A stretch of 35,718 nt of DNA from an uncultured Hyphomicrobiales bacterium. GTDB lineage: Bacteria > Pseudomonadota > Alphaproteobacteria > Rhizobiales > Hyphomicrobiaceae. The stretch is from the NCBI GenBank assembly GCA_902826715.1, contig CADEFX010000016.1, positions 1-35,718 on the forward strand, written 5' to 3'. Shown one piece after another: positions 1 to 8,964 of this stretch (the first letter of the stretch is position 1; each line of letters starts with the position of its first letter). The notes beneath the pieces are model-generated. The model made no database searches. It was not told where the DNA came from and saw only the letters and a program-made list of their open reading frames with translations. Both the position numbers and the translations under genes were made by a program.

Positions 1-2
1 CC

Positions 3-992
3 GTTCTGGCCGAGGACAAGCCCATTCTCGCCGTGGAAGCCTATAAGCTTTTCATTGGCGAGACGGCCACCAATCCCTCCGCCGCCAGCGTTCTGGGCAC
101 ACTGCTGATCTGCCTGACGGCGACGATCCTCGTCATCCAGCGCCGATATCTGGCCAACCGCCGGTTTGCGACCCGGGCGGGCGCACCCATGCCGGGTATC
201 AAAGTTGGCCGAGGCTGGCGCGTTGCCGGCATCGCCTATTGCTGGACCGTCGTGTTGCTGGCGCTGATCCCGTTCTTCGCCATCGTCGTTCTATCCTTCA
301 TGGAGTTCCGCGGGCCTGTATTGCATGCAGCCTTCAGCTTGCGGAATTACGCAGAGCTGTTTGCCACGGCGGGCGGGCCGCTGCGCAATACGCTGATGTT
401 CGCGACGCTGGCGTCCTTTGGTGCTGTCCTCATCGGCGTGCCGATCGGCTGGGTGCTGGCGCGATCGCGTTCGGCCTGGGCCAGCGTGCTCGATGTCACC
501 GCGACGCTGCCGTTCGCCATTGCCGGCACGGTGCTCGCCATCGGACTGGTAATCGCCTTCAACTCGGGAGGGCTTGTCCTGACGGGCGGCTGGCTCATCA
601 TGGTCTTGGCCTACACGGTGCGAAAGCTGCCGTTCACCGTGCGCACGTCGACCGGCATCCTGCATCAGATCGATCCATCGCTCGAGGAGGCCTCGATCAG
701 CCTCGGCGTGTCGCCTTTGCAGACCTTCTTGAGGCTCATCGTTCCGCTGATGCTCGGTGGCATCGTCTCGGGCATGGTACTGACCTGGGTGACGGTCGCC
801 TCCGAGCTATCGTCGACAGTCGTGCTCTACTCGGGCCCGTGGCGTACGCTGACCATCGTCATGTTCCAGGCACTGGAGGGAACCGGCGCAGGCATTGCGG
901 TAGCTGCCGCATCCATGCTCATCGGCGTCTCGCTGATTCCCGTCATGTTGGCGTATCGCTTGCTGCGGCGTTATGAACTCTCGATGCTGTAG
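3..992 (+). CDS. ABC transporter permease, C-terminal part (5' end outside window)
   Basis: This is the C-terminal half of an inner-membrane permease of an ABC importer. The reading frame is open back to base 3, so the GTG at 33 is internal and the gene starts outside the window. The visible part has several hydrophobic segments and one binding-protein-dependent transport domain. Its EAA loop, which docks on the ATPase, is seen in the stretch EEASISLGVSP followed by LRLIVPL. The layout, with one membrane module ending near the edge and a second one here, resembles the fused two-module permeases of the iron(III)/polyamine/phosphonate class (FbpB-like). The substrate cannot be told from this fragment. 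It is 245 bp upstream of a ThDP enzyme on the same strand, so it may serve that cluster. Confidence 0.85.
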   Translation, partial: VLAEDKPILAVEAYKLFIGETATNPSAASVLGTLLICLTATILVIQRRYLANRRFATRAGAPMPGIKVGRGWRVAGIAYCWTVVLLALIPFFAIVVLSFMEFRGPVLHAAFSLRNYAELFATAGGPLRNTLMFATLASFGAVLIGVPIGWVLARSRSAWASVLDVTATLPFAIAGTVLAIGLVIAFNSGGLVLTGGWLIMVLAYTVRKLPFTVRTSTGILHQIDPSLEEASISLGVSPLQTFLRLIVPLMLGGIVSGMVLTWVTVASELSSTVVLYSGPWRTLTIVMFQALEGTGAGIAVAAASMLIGVSLIPVMLAYRLLRRYELSML

Positions 993-1237
993 GTAACGTG
1001 GCAGCACTCATCAGCTCACTGCCAAGGCTTCTGTAACGTCAGCGTTGGGTCAACTTTCGCCGGTTCGACAGGGGTCTGGTCGGATAGGCGCCTTGAATGA
1101 TGCGCCATGCTTGCTGCGCCCAACATTATGATCATCAAGCGCCAGACGATTGCGGAATGTATCATTTCGTCATTAAGCTGACGCCATATCATCTTTTGCC
1201 CATGGTCGGGCTCCACGCAGAAGAATGGGAGGCGAAA

Positions 1238-2938
1238 TTGACGGACGCACTTCCCTTTGGCAGCCAAGGCGAGAAGGCACCTGTCTATCAAGTGCTGGCC
1301 GAGGACATCAAAGCGGTGGGCGTCGAGGCGGTGTTCGGTCTCATGAGCGACGATACCGCGCTTTTTGCCACGGCTCTCGACACGGTCGGTGTGCGCTTCT
1401 ATGGCGCGCGGCACGAGAACAACGCCATCGCCATGGCGGATGGATATGCCTACGCCACGGGGCGGCTCGGCATCGCGGTGATCGGGCGCGGTCCTGCACT
1501 TGCCAATGGTCTGCATGGGGCTGTGTACGCGAGCCGTACCAGCTCTCGCGTGCTGCTCATTTACGGAGAGGCGGCTACCTCGGCTGCACCCAACGGGCTC
1601 GGCCCGGACTACAAAGGATTTGACGGTGTCGGCGTACTGAGGGCCGCGGGTATTCGCACTTTCTCAGTGACCAGCGTCCGCACTGCACGGCAGATACTGG
1701 CGGATGCGATTGCGGCAGCGCTGACGGGTACTGCGGTCAGCCTGCATCTCCCCACAAACGTGCAACTCGCCGACATGGCCCGACCATCTGCCCCGCTCGA
1801 AGTCCACACCCCCAACTGTACCCCGACAGCCGCCACTCCACAGTCGCTCGAAGCCGCAACAGCGGTGCTGGCAAAGGCGCGCCGGCCCCTGATTGTTGCC
1901 GGCATGGGTGCGCATCGCGCAGGCGCGCGACAGGCCATCGAAACGCTAGCCGAGCGGATCGGCGCGCTGCTGGTGACAACGGCGCGCGGCAAGGACCTGT
2001 TCCGGGGAAACCGACGCAACCTCGGCATCATTGGCTCCTTCTCGCATTCGATTGCGCGGCGCATGGCTGAGCAGGCTGACTGCGTTCTGGTGTTCGGTGC
2101 AGGCCTCAATTTCCTGACGACCAGCTTCGGCACGTCGTTGCCGCAGGTTCCGCTCATCCAGATTGACGCGGTGCGCACAAATATCGGCCGTTGGCTCAAT
2201 GCGGATTTGGGCATCGTCGGTGATGCAAAGCTCGTTGCCGAGCAGTTGCTCACAGCACTTCCCGAGCGCTCGGCCTCGGAGAGACCATTCCACGATGAGG
2301 CGACGACGAAGCTGATCGCTGCCTTTGATCCTGCGCAGGACTTCCAGCCCGCTAACACGCCCCGCACGATTGACATGCGGAGCCTCGGGCTCGAGCTCGA
2401 ACAGATTCTGCCGCAGGATCGCAACCTCGTGGTCGACGGCGGCAATTTCTTGGGCATCGTGCCCTACCTCAGCGTGCCCGATCCCGGCCACTTCAAGATG
2501 ATAGGTGAGTTTGCCTCGATCGGGCTGGCGTTCGGGGCCGCGCTTGGCATGGCCAAAGCTCGCCCTGAGAAGACGACCGTTCTGGTGGTCGGGGACGGCG
2601 GCTTCCTCATGACGATGAGTGAGCTCGAGACGGTGATCCGCGAGGACCTACCCATCGTCATCGTTCTCATGAACGATTGTGCCTATGGCGCCGAGCTGCA
2701 CTTCCTGAAGCTCCGGCAACAGCCGGCTGGCAAGTCTGTGTTCCCCGATGTCGATTTCGCGCCAATCGCTGCCGGCTTCGGCTTCGAGGCCGAGACCATC
2801 CGCACGCTCGACGACTTGCGACGGCTCGCGCCTCGTTTGCGCAAGCCCGAGGGGCCGATTTTTCTGGATTGCAAGTTGAATGCGGACGTCGCCGCCCCAT
2901 TCATGAGCGAGTTCGCCCATTTTGAAGGGCGCCACTGA
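1238..2938 (+). CDS. ThDP-dependent enzyme of the acetolactate synthase-like family
   Basis: A 566-residue thiamine diphosphate enzyme with the three-domain layout of acetolactate synthase, benzoylformate decarboxylase and relatives. The catalytic glutamate that activates ThDP is E60 in the motif RHENNA. The Mg/ThDP motif begins at G452 (GDGG) and ends at N479 (MND). I chose the TTG at 1238 because GGGAGG lies 5 bases before it and the protein then starts like its family. The 47 codons upstream to an ATG at 1097 look non-coding. Family members carboligate or decarboxylate 2-oxo acids, and the sequence does not fix the substrate. Next to it are a C26 amidohydrolase and an alpha/beta hydrolase, which suggests a catabolic cluster fed by the upstream transporter; that is inference. 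Confidence 0.85.
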   Translation: MTDALPFGSQGEKAPVYQVLAEDIKAVGVEAVFGLMSDDTALFATALDTVGVRFYGARHENNAIAMADGYAYATGRLGIAVIGRGPALANGLHGAVYASRTSSRVLLIYGEAATSAAPNGLGPDYKGFDGVGVLRAAGIRTFSVTSVRTARQILADAIAAALTGTAVSLHLPTNVQLADMARPSAPLEVHTPNCTPTAATPQSLEAATAVLAKARRPLIVAGMGAHRAGARQAIETLAERIGALLVTTARGKDLFRGNRRNLGIIGSFSHSIARRMAEQADCVLVFGAGLNFLTTSFGTSLPQVPLIQIDAVRTNIGRWLNADLGIVGDAKLVAEQLLTALPERSASERPFHDEATTKLIAAFDPAQDFQPANTPRTIDMRSLGLELEQILPQDRNLVVDGGNFLGIVPYLSVPDPGHFKMIGEFASIGLAFGAALGMAKARPEKTTVLVVGDGGFLMTMSELETVIREDLPIVIVLMNDCAYGAELHFLKLRQQPAGKSVFPDVDFAPIAAGFGFEAETIRTLDDLRRLAPRLRKPEGPIFLDCKLNADVAAPFMSEFAHFEGRH

Positions 2939-3054
2939 ATGCAAGCGCTGGCGATGCAGATCAAGGCCGCGTCTGAACGTTGCCCTGCGAGTGTCTGGGA
3001 GTGGTCAGCGTCAGCAGGCAATGCCGAATACCGCGGGTGGTGGAACGCCAAACG

Positions 3055-3834
3055 ATGACGAGACCAGTCGTTGGCGTGATCGGGAACGCGCACTTTGTGG
3101 ACAATCGCTTTGCCGTACAGCTTGTTGGCGAAAGGAACCTCCGCGCGGTCGCGGACGTGGCCAATGCCCTACCGCTGATGTTTGCGGGCGTGCCGGATAT
3201 CACAGACGTCGGCGAACTGCTCGGCGCGGTTGATGGGATACTACTGACGGGCGCTCGCGCCAATGTTCATCCGGCGCGTTTTCGGGTCGAGCCTCATCCC
3301 GGGCATGAACCTTACGACGAAGGTCGCGACGCCATGGCCTTGGCGCTGATCGAGGTTTGCGTCGCGAAGGGCGTGCCCATTTTGGGCATCTGTCGAGGCT
3401 TTCAGGAAATGAACGTCGCCTTCGGCGGCTCTCTGCATCCGGAAATCCGCGAGCTTCCGGGTCGCATGAACCACCGCATGTTTCGTTTGGAGACCGGTGA
3501 AATTCATCCCGATCCCAACGTTGTCTTCGGCGACCGGCATGACGTCACCCTGGTGCGAGGCGGAGCCTTTGCGCGCCTGTTCGGGCGCGAGACCATCCGC
3601 GTGAACTCGCTTCACGGCCAGGGCATCCTCGAGCCCGGCGGGCGGGTTCTCGTGGAAGGCGTAGCGGAAGACGGCACGATCGAAGCGATCCGCATCGCAG
3701 AGGCCCCCGGCTTTGCTCTGGGAGTTCAGTGGCATGCAGAGTACGATGCCCACAGCAATCCCGTGAACCGCGCCTTGTTTGAAGCATTCGGGGCCGCGCT
3801 GATCGAAGCTGGCGGCCGGTGCAGAGAATCTTGA
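3055..3834 (+). CDS. Gamma-glutamyl-gamma-aminobutyrate hydrolase-like protein (peptidase C26)
   Basis: A 259-residue class I glutamine amidotransferase-fold hydrolase of the PuuD type. The nucleophile is Cys113 in GICRGFQEMN, and the rest of the triad is His227 and Glu229 in GVQWHAEYD. The conserved GVPDITDVGELL and LLTGARANVHP stretches near residues 45-75 are typical of the PuuD subgroup. The ATG at 3055 gives the usual start MTRPVVGVIG; an upstream in-frame ATG at 2980 adds residues foreign to the family. PuuD hydrolyses gamma-glutamyl-GABA in putrescine breakdown, but no other puu genes are visible, so the substrate here may be another gamma-glutamyl or amide compound. It follows the ThDP enzyme by 116 bp on the same strand. 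Confidence 0.85.
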   Translation: MTRPVVGVIGNAHFVDNRFAVQLVGERNLRAVADVANALPLMFAGVPDITDVGELLGAVDGILLTGARANVHPARFRVEPHPGHEPYDEGRDAMALALIEVCVAKGVPILGICRGFQEMNVAFGGSLHPEIRELPGRMNHRMFRLETGEIHPDPNVVFGDRHDVTLVRGGAFARLFGRETIRVNSLHGQGILEPGGRVLVEGVAEDGTIEAIRIAEAPGFALGVQWHAEYDAHSNPVNRALFEAFGAALIEAGGRCRES

Positions 3835-3927
3835 GGGCGCGCCCAATACGACATGGAAGGCCGGTTCAGGCCCTAAAGGGTCGCTCTGTTTGTGGTTTGA
3901 TACGAGAGTTTCGGAAAGGCCAAAGCG

Positions 3928-4725
3928 ATGCTCATCACCCTAGCGGGTCGCCGCATCTCCTACGATCTCGTGGGGCCAGATGACGGCCAAGTCGTGTGCC
4001 TCACACATTCCCTGGCGTCGGACGGCGGGATGTGGGCCGAACAGCTGCCGCCCCTGCTGGCCAGTGGATATCGCGTGCTGCGCCTCGATATGCGCGGCCA
4101 TGGCGGCAGCGACGCCGTTGAGGGCGACTACACAATGTCACAGTTGGCCGACGATGTTGCCACTTCCCTGGACTTCCTCGGCATCGCTCGCGTCCAATTC
4201 GTCGGTCTCTCCATCGGCGGCATGCTTGGTCAGGCCTTCGCTCTCGCGCATGGCCAGCGGCTCATATCCGCGATGCTATGTGATACCGCGCCTCAGACGC
4301 CGCCCGGCGCACAAGCGGCGTGGGCCCCTCGTATCGCCACCGTAAAGACGGCGAATTCACTGGCGACGTTGGCCGATCCCACCATGGAGCGCTGGTTCAC
4401 CGATGCCTTCAAGCCGCGCAACCCGGGGCGATGGAAGCAAATTCACGCTACTATCGGGGGCACGACTGCGGCCGGCTATCTGGGCTGCGCCGCGGCCATC
4501 CTCAATTTCGACTTCGTGCCAAAGCTGAAGTCCGTGACGACACCGACGCTCGTGGTGTGCGGCGCAAACGATGAGGGAACGCCGCCGGCGGGCAACAAGC
4601 GTATTGCGGAGCTGATTCCCGGTGGCCGCTACGAGGAGATCGCCGACACGCGACACTTCCCTAACGTCGAGCGTCCCGACGCCTTTAATAGTATTCTCCT
4701 TCCCTGGCTGAAGGCTCATCGCTGA
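3928..4725 (+). CDS. Alpha/beta hydrolase, 3-oxoadipate enol-lactonase-like
   Basis: A 265-residue alpha/beta hydrolase. The catalytic triad reads Ser95 in the elbow GLSIGG, Asp215 in CGANDEGTPP and His243 in DTRHFPN. The strand-turn DMRGHGGSD at residues 54-62 is typical of the PcaD-like group. PcaD opens the enol-lactone ring in the beta-ketoadipate pathway, but no other pca genes are seen, so only the fold and triad are secure. The ATG at 3928 has a GGAAAGG Shine-Dalgarno-like stretch about 9 bases upstream. It is the third plus-strand gene after the ThDP enzyme and the C26 hydrolase, with 93 bp between it and the latter, and probably belongs to the same cluster. Confidence 0.85.
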   Translation: MLITLAGRRISYDLVGPDDGQVVCLTHSLASDGGMWAEQLPPLLASGYRVLRLDMRGHGGSDAVEGDYTMSQLADDVATSLDFLGIARVQFVGLSIGGMLGQAFALAHGQRLISAMLCDTAPQTPPGAQAAWAPRIATVKTANSLATLADPTMERWFTDAFKPRNPGRWKQIHATIGGTTAAGYLGCAAAILNFDFVPKLKSVTTPTLVVCGANDEGTPPAGNKRIAELIPGGRYEEIADTRHFPNVERPDAFNSILLPWLKAHR

Positions 4726-4921
4726 GGTTGAGCCAACTCATCGCTCAAACCGGGGTGCGGGAGCGCTTGACGGTTGGCGAGGTGCCGTTCCGCAAGGCCC
4801 ATTATCGATCGCGTCGAAGTTGACGATCAGATGGTCCGCATTGTGGGTAGGAAAGACATTCTGGAACGGGCAGTGGGTGCTGATGCGTTCCGACGCCAGC
4901 GTTTCACAGCTTGTTCGCAAA

Positions 4922-4998
4922 TGGCGCGCCCAAGAGGATTCGAACCTCTGACCTTCGGCTCCGGAGGCCGACGCTCTATCCAGCTGAGCTATGGGCGC
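4922..4998 (-). tRNA. tRNA-Arg (anticodon CCG)
   Basis: Read on the minus strand, the 77 bases fold as a complete cloverleaf: acceptor GCGCCCA/TGGGCGC, D arm GCTC...GAGC, anticodon stem TCGGC/GCCGA with loop CTCCGGA (anticodon CCG), T arm AGAGG-TTCGAAT-CCTCT, discriminator G and an encoded CCA. It decodes the CGG arginine codon. No integrase gene or duplicated tRNA 3' end is visible beside it. Confidence 0.95.
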
Positions 4999-5310
4999 CT
5001 AGAGCGCGACCGTTTCGCACGGAAGTTGGTGCTTCCTGGCGAAGCGCAAATCACACTCCAACTCTTAAAATAGAGCAAAATTGACGTTTCAGCCAACACG
5101 CCTCATCACAGTCGAAGCAATGCGATCCGGAACGATCCAGCTCTACGGGGAGACCTAGCGCATTCAGGCGCTCTGGGCAAACGCTGTTCGGCTGCCACTT
5201 TTCCGGCACGTCTTCCTGCTAGATACCAACTCGAACCTGCATGACGGCGGGCTCCTGCCGTCCTATAATCTTCCGCATCATGAAGATTGCGCCCGGGGAG
5301 GGGCGCCGCC
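4999..5310. other. Intergenic gap without a recognised gene
   Basis: This 312-bp stretch upstream of the IalB-like gene also holds the promoter region of the minus-strand tRNA-Arg. It contains an AT-richer patch near 5055-5085 with a TTGACG element, but I could not pair it with a convincing -10 box. I see no coding sequence. Confidence 0.5.
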
Positions 5311-5826
5311 GTGCTCCGCGTGATTTCCGCCATCGTCAGTGCATTGCTGCTCGGATCGCTCGTTGCCCTGCCACAGGCACCGGGGCAGACCACCAAGCCT
5401 GCCAATGTATTCGGCGACTGGACGGCGCACGCCCACCAGGATGCCAAGGCGAAGATCTGCTACGCCGCCTCCCAGCCGAAAACTCAGGAGCCCAAGGGCG
5501 CTAAGCGCGATCCGGCTTTTTTCTATGTCTCGGCCTGGCCGAAGGACGGGGTGAAGACTGAGGTCAGCGTCAAGATCGGCTATCCGCTGAAAAAGGACAG
5601 CGAGGTAACGGTGACGGTCGGAAAGGACGCGTTCAAGCTGTTCACCAACAGCGAGCGGGCGTTCGTCAGCGACCCGGCGCAGGAGTTGCAGCTGGTCGAA
5701 ACCATGAAGAAGGGTTCGACCATGCTGGTGCGGGGAACCTCCGAGCGCGGCACCGCGACCACCGATACGTACTCGTTGAATGGCTTGCCGCAGGCGATGC
5801 AGGCGCTCACGGAACTGTGTCAGTAG
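5311..5826 (+). CDS. Secreted invasion-associated locus B (IalB)-like protein
   Basis: A 171-residue exported protein that resembles the IalB family of alphaproteobacteria. The start is a GTG at 5311 with GGGGAGGGG seven bases upstream; a TTG at 5287 is in frame but would overlap this ribosome site. Residues 1-25 form a signal peptide with a hydrophobic core (ISAIVSALLLGSLVALPQA). The mature part has FGDWTAH and later CYAASQP, the pattern expected at the start of an IalB domain, and ends with a second cysteine in LTELCQ, so one disulfide is plausible. IalB proteins are periplasmic or outer-membrane associated; the name comes from Bartonella and does not imply virulence here. It converges on smr. 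Confidence 0.75.
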   Translation: MLRVISAIVSALLLGSLVALPQAPGQTTKPANVFGDWTAHAHQDAKAKICYAASQPKTQEPKGAKRDPAFFYVSAWPKDGVKTEVSVKIGYPLKKDSEVTVTVGKDAFKLFTNSERAFVSDPAQELQLVETMKKGSTMLVRGTSERGTATTDTYSLNGLPQAMQALTELCQ

Positions 5827-5875
5827 GGCCCCTACGGTCCCGCTGGCGGCGGTCATACTCAATTGAACATAGACA

Positions 5876-6520
5876 TCACCCCCTCCCGCGCTTGCGGATG
5901 TGGATGTAGAGGGCGCCGGAGCCCCCGTGGCGGGGATGGGCGGAGGCGAAGCTGACGACGAGCGCGCGCAGGCCAGGCTCGTCGAGCCAGAGGGGCACGG
6001 CGCGCCGGATGATGCCGGGCTCTTCGCGCTCGTAGGAACCCAAGTCGTCGCTTGATTTACGTGCGCTGCCCTTGCCGGTGATGACCAAAACCATGCGCAG
6101 ACCGGCGCTTTGCGCCTCGTGCAGGAAGCGGGCGAGGCGGCGATGGGCATCGCTTTGGCGCAGGCCGTGCAGATCGAGGCGGGCGTCGATCTCGTGCTGA
6201 CCGGTGACAATTTTGCGCACGCGGCGGCGGTCTATTCCGGCCAGCTGAGGCGGACTCTTCGACGAGGAACCGGCGGACCTGGTTACTGGAACGTCGCGCT
6301 CACGATGGGGGCGATGGGGCGTTTCAAAAGGTGGTGGAAAGCGGCGTGGCGGCTCGATTTCAGCGCCGGGCGTATCAGGCACGGCAGCGGTGATGCGAGA
6401 CTTGGCGCGGCGCAGCGGCTGCACGGATCGAGCGGTAAAAGACCAAAGGTCGGCATCATCCTTGTTCAGGTGCGAGGTGCGGGGCGTCCGCGATTTGCCC
6501 CCGCCGCTCTTGGACGTCAT
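5876..6520 (-). CDS. Smr/MutS2 C-terminal domain protein
   Basis: A 214-residue protein with a low-complexity basic N-terminal part and a C-terminal Smr domain. Domain hallmarks are LDLHGLRQSDAHRRL, the strand VLVITGKG and, near the end, HPRHGGSGALYI. Smr domains act as nucleases on DNA or on mRNA, the latter in ribosome rescue, in several organisms; the substrate here is unknown. The ATG at 6520 overlaps the TGA of mltA (ATGA), so the two are translationally coupled. A longer in-frame extension to 6955 lies over mltA and looks non-coding. It is the last gene of the tim44-mltA-smr operon, an order common in Rhizobiales. Confidence 0.85.
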   Translation of the reverse strand: MTSKSGGGKSRTPRTSHLNKDDADLWSFTARSVQPLRRAKSRITAAVPDTPGAEIEPPRRFPPPFETPHRPHRERDVPVTRSAGSSSKSPPQLAGIDRRRVRKIVTGQHEIDARLDLHGLRQSDAHRRLARFLHEAQSAGLRMVLVITGKGSARKSSDDLGSYEREEPGIIRRAVPLWLDEPGLRALVVSFASAHPRHGGSGALYIHIRKRGRG

Positions 6521-7788
6521 TGCTGTTTTGCTTGTCCACCGCGCGCGGGCGTCCCGGTTGGGGCGGCCTGGGCCGGAGTGGTGCGCGGCATCAGCACGAA
6601 AAACCGCCCCGGATGCTTGGTAATGCATGCCAGCGCACCGGCGGCGTCGCCGGAACCGAAGTAGATGTCGCCGCGCTCGGGGCCTTTGATGGCAGAGCCG
6701 ACGTCCTGCGCTATCATAAGGCGCTGGAAGGGCTTGCCCTGGGTCGCGTGCGTGAGCTTCGGCGCCGACACGTAGACCGGCGAGCCCAGCGCGTGAACGC
6801 CGGCATCGACGGCGAGGCTGCGGCCGGGAGTCAGCGGGATTTCCAGTACGCCAAGCACATTCTCGGCCTCGGCTCCCTTGAGTTCGCGGAAAAACACGTA
6901 GGACGCATTCTGATGCATGACCTGGGTGGCGCGCGCGGGGTCCGCGCGCAGCCATTTCTGCAGGGACGCGAGTGATAGTTTGTCGGCGGCGAGCAGGCCC
7001 TTGTCGATCAGGTATCGGCCGATGGAGGTGTAGGGGTGGCCGTTCTTGCCATCGTAGTGCACGCGGATCTTGGAGCCGTCGGGGAGCCGGATACGGCCGG
7101 AGCCTTGTACCTGCATGAAAAACACGTCGACGGCATCGGCGAGATAGAGAAGCTCCAGACCCTTGTTGGCGAGCGCTCCTCCGTCGATCTCAGCGCGGGT
7201 GGCGAACGGAACGTTACCCTTGTCGGTGCGGCGGGCGTGGGTGAGCACGGTGCCTTTGGCGCCGCGCTGCGCCTCCTCCACGAGATTCACCAGATCGGGC
7301 GGTCGTTTAAGAATTGGGGCTTTGAAGCGGGGATCCGGCTTGCGCGAACCGTCGAGCACCGGCTCATAGTACCCGGTCAACAGGCCGGACGACGCCTTGT
7401 GCACGACAGCATGCGGCTGAAAATGCGATTCGAAGAAAGCCTTGGCCGTCACGCGATTGACGGTGCCGGGAATGCTCGCGGCTTGGGTGCAGATGGCCAG
7501 CAGCTCGGGCGGAATGGCAAGTTTGCCGGCCTTGTTGCCGGCACGAGCAGCGGCGAGGAGACGCGCGCAGGATTTCAGGAAGGCGCCGAGGGCCGCGGCG
7601 TGGTCGTCGGCCTCCCAGCCGGGCAAATCGGAAAACGGTACGGGCTTGAAGGATGCGCCCGGCGTGCCTGCTGGGCCCGACCCGGTTGCGGAGCTGACCT
7701 TGGCGCCCAGAGGCATGACCACCATTACGACCAGAAAAGCCAGCAGGACGCGGGCTGCGTCTGGCGGCAAAAGCTTCGACACAAACAA
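6517..7788 (-). CDS. mltA: Membrane-bound lytic murein transglycosylase A
   Basis: A 423-residue MltA-family enzyme that cleaves peptidoglycan between MurNAc and GlcNAc with 1,6-anhydro ring formation. The N-terminal 35 residues hold a hydrophobic export or anchor segment (VLLAFLVVMVVM) without a lipobox, so it is probably not a lipoprotein. The MltA domain starts at LTGYYEPVLDGSR. The C-terminal 3D domain carries the conserved aspartates in DVGSAIKGPERGDIYFG, where the catalytic Asp is expected. I kept the TTG start at 7788, which has GGGGGAA upstream; a GTG at 7782 is an alternative. It lies 45 bp downstream of the tim44-like gene and overlaps smr by 4 bp. Confidence 0.9.
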   Translation of the reverse strand: MFVSKLLPPDAARVLLAFLVVMVVMPLGAKVSSATGSGPAGTPGASFKPVPFSDLPGWEADDHAAALGAFLKSCARLLAAARAGNKAGKLAIPPELLAICTQAASIPGTVNRVTAKAFFESHFQPHAVVHKASSGLLTGYYEPVLDGSRKPDPRFKAPILKRPPDLVNLVEEAQRGAKGTVLTHARRTDKGNVPFATRAEIDGGALANKGLELLYLADAVDVFFMQVQGSGRIRLPDGSKIRVHYDGKNGHPYTSIGRYLIDKGLLAADKLSLASLQKWLRADPARATQVMHQNASYVFFRELKGAEAENVLGVLEIPLTPGRSLAVDAGVHALGSPVYVSAPKLTHATQGKPFQRLMIAQDVGSAIKGPERGDIYFGSGDAAGALACITKHPGRFFVLMPRTTPAQAAPTGTPARGGQAKQQ

Positions 7789-7833
7789 AGCCGTTCCCCC
7801 GGACGCCGACCGACCCGGGTGTAGCCTCGGCCG

Positions 7834-8577
7834 CTAATTGGGCGCCTGCGTGGCAACCAGTTTCCAGTTTGGATCTCGCGAGGACACGTCGCGCGCGAAG
7901 GTCCAGATGTCGATGACTTCCTTGATCCGCTTGGGATCGCCCGAGATGACGGCACCGGCGCGGTCGCGCGTGGCGGAGATGAGCTCGCTGACGAATTTGA
8001 CGACCACCTGGGCCTGGCTGTTCTTCAGCTCGGCTTCGAGCACATCGGCCTTGTTGATGCCGACGAAACTCTGGTCGATCAGCTCGCCGCGGCTCTCGCG
8101 ATCACCGATGGCGGATGAGAAGCCATCGAAAACTTCGCGGCTCAGAAGCGTTTTCAGAACCTTGCGGTTCCCCTCGGCAAAGGCGGTGACGATCATCTCA
8201 TAGGCTTGGCGGGCACCGCGCAGGAACCCATCGGGGTCAAAGCTGGGGTCGGCCTGGCGCAGCGCGAGCAGACTGTCGGCAAGTCCGGTATTCTCACCAG
8301 CGAAGGCGCGAATGCGCTCCTCCGCATCGGCGGAGGCCGTGGCCGTGCTGGCGGTGGCTTCGCCGGCTGCTTCCGGGCGATCCCGCCGCGGAAGGGTGAC
8401 GACCTTGTCCTGGGTCTGGGCAGCCGCAGCGGCGCGAGCGCGCTCCTGGGCCTTGTAGCGCTCGATTCGAGCATCCTCGTCGCCGGTGCGGCGGCCGAGA
8501 ACGCTGCGGAGCTTCAGAATTATCACGACTGCAATCACGAGAAATAGAATCGTGAAGATGTCGATCTTGCCGTCCAT
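7834..8577 (-). CDS. Tim44-like domain membrane protein
   Basis: A 247-residue protein with one N-terminal membrane segment (residues 5-22, DIFTILFLVIAVVIILKL), a basic Ala/Arg-rich linker, and a C-terminal Tim44-like domain from about residue 110. That domain has the usual sequence GFLRGARQAYEMIVTAFAEGN. The ATG at 8577 gives the standard family start MDGKIDIF; an ATG further upstream at 8610 adds atypical residues. In alphaproteobacteria this family (TimA in Caulobacter) is the bacterial counterpart of mitochondrial Tim44, bound to the inner membrane. It heads the operon with mltA and smr, and it is divergent from fxsA. Confidence 0.88.
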   Translation of the reverse strand: MDGKIDIFTILFLVIAVVIILKLRSVLGRRTGDEDARIERYKAQERARAAAAAQTQDKVVTLPRRDRPEAAGEATASTATASADAEERIRAFAGENTGLADSLLALRQADPSFDPDGFLRGARQAYEMIVTAFAEGNRKVLKTLLSREVFDGFSSAIGDRESRGELIDQSFVGINKADVLEAELKNSQAQVVVKFVSELISATRDRAGAVISGDPKRIKEVIDIWTFARDVSSRDPNWKLVATQAPN

Positions 8578-8964
8578 ATTTCCAGCCGCTTTCTCAGCAC
8601 CGGCGCGCAATGGCGCGCAAACTCGCTATCCGGGATGTATGGTCGCCGGGCCTGCATATCCAGACGTCCAGCCCGCAATCCGCCTGCGGCACGAGCCATC
8701 GCCTTCCCAAAAGCCAATGCTAAACTTAAGGCATAGAGGTGGTGAAGCCAACCGGAATGCACGTCGAAAATGCAGGCGTGACAGCCTTACTGCAGGTAAC
8801 GTGACTCTCGAAAGCACTTAGAACGCGGCCGTTCGCGTGAAAGCCGACGATACTCCCATATGAAACGCAAACGGCGCTCACACGTATGGACAGGAGCAGG
8901 ATTCACGCCTCGCCGAGGCATTTTGGTTCAGCACGTGCGATCCTGTTCCAGGAGGTAGGCACCG
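8578..8964. other. Divergent intergenic region between tim44-like gene and fxsA
   Basis: A 387-bp gap that must hold the promoters of the tim44-mltA-smr operon on the minus strand and of fxsA on the plus strand. I found no protein-like reading frame in it. The short open frames across it have skewed, non-family sequences. No convincing -35/-10 pair could be assigned by eye. Confidence 0.5.

Noticed and set aside
4922..4998. tRNA-Arg as an integration site of a genomic island
   Set aside because: No integrase, no repeat of the tRNA 3' end and no clear boundary were seen in the window.
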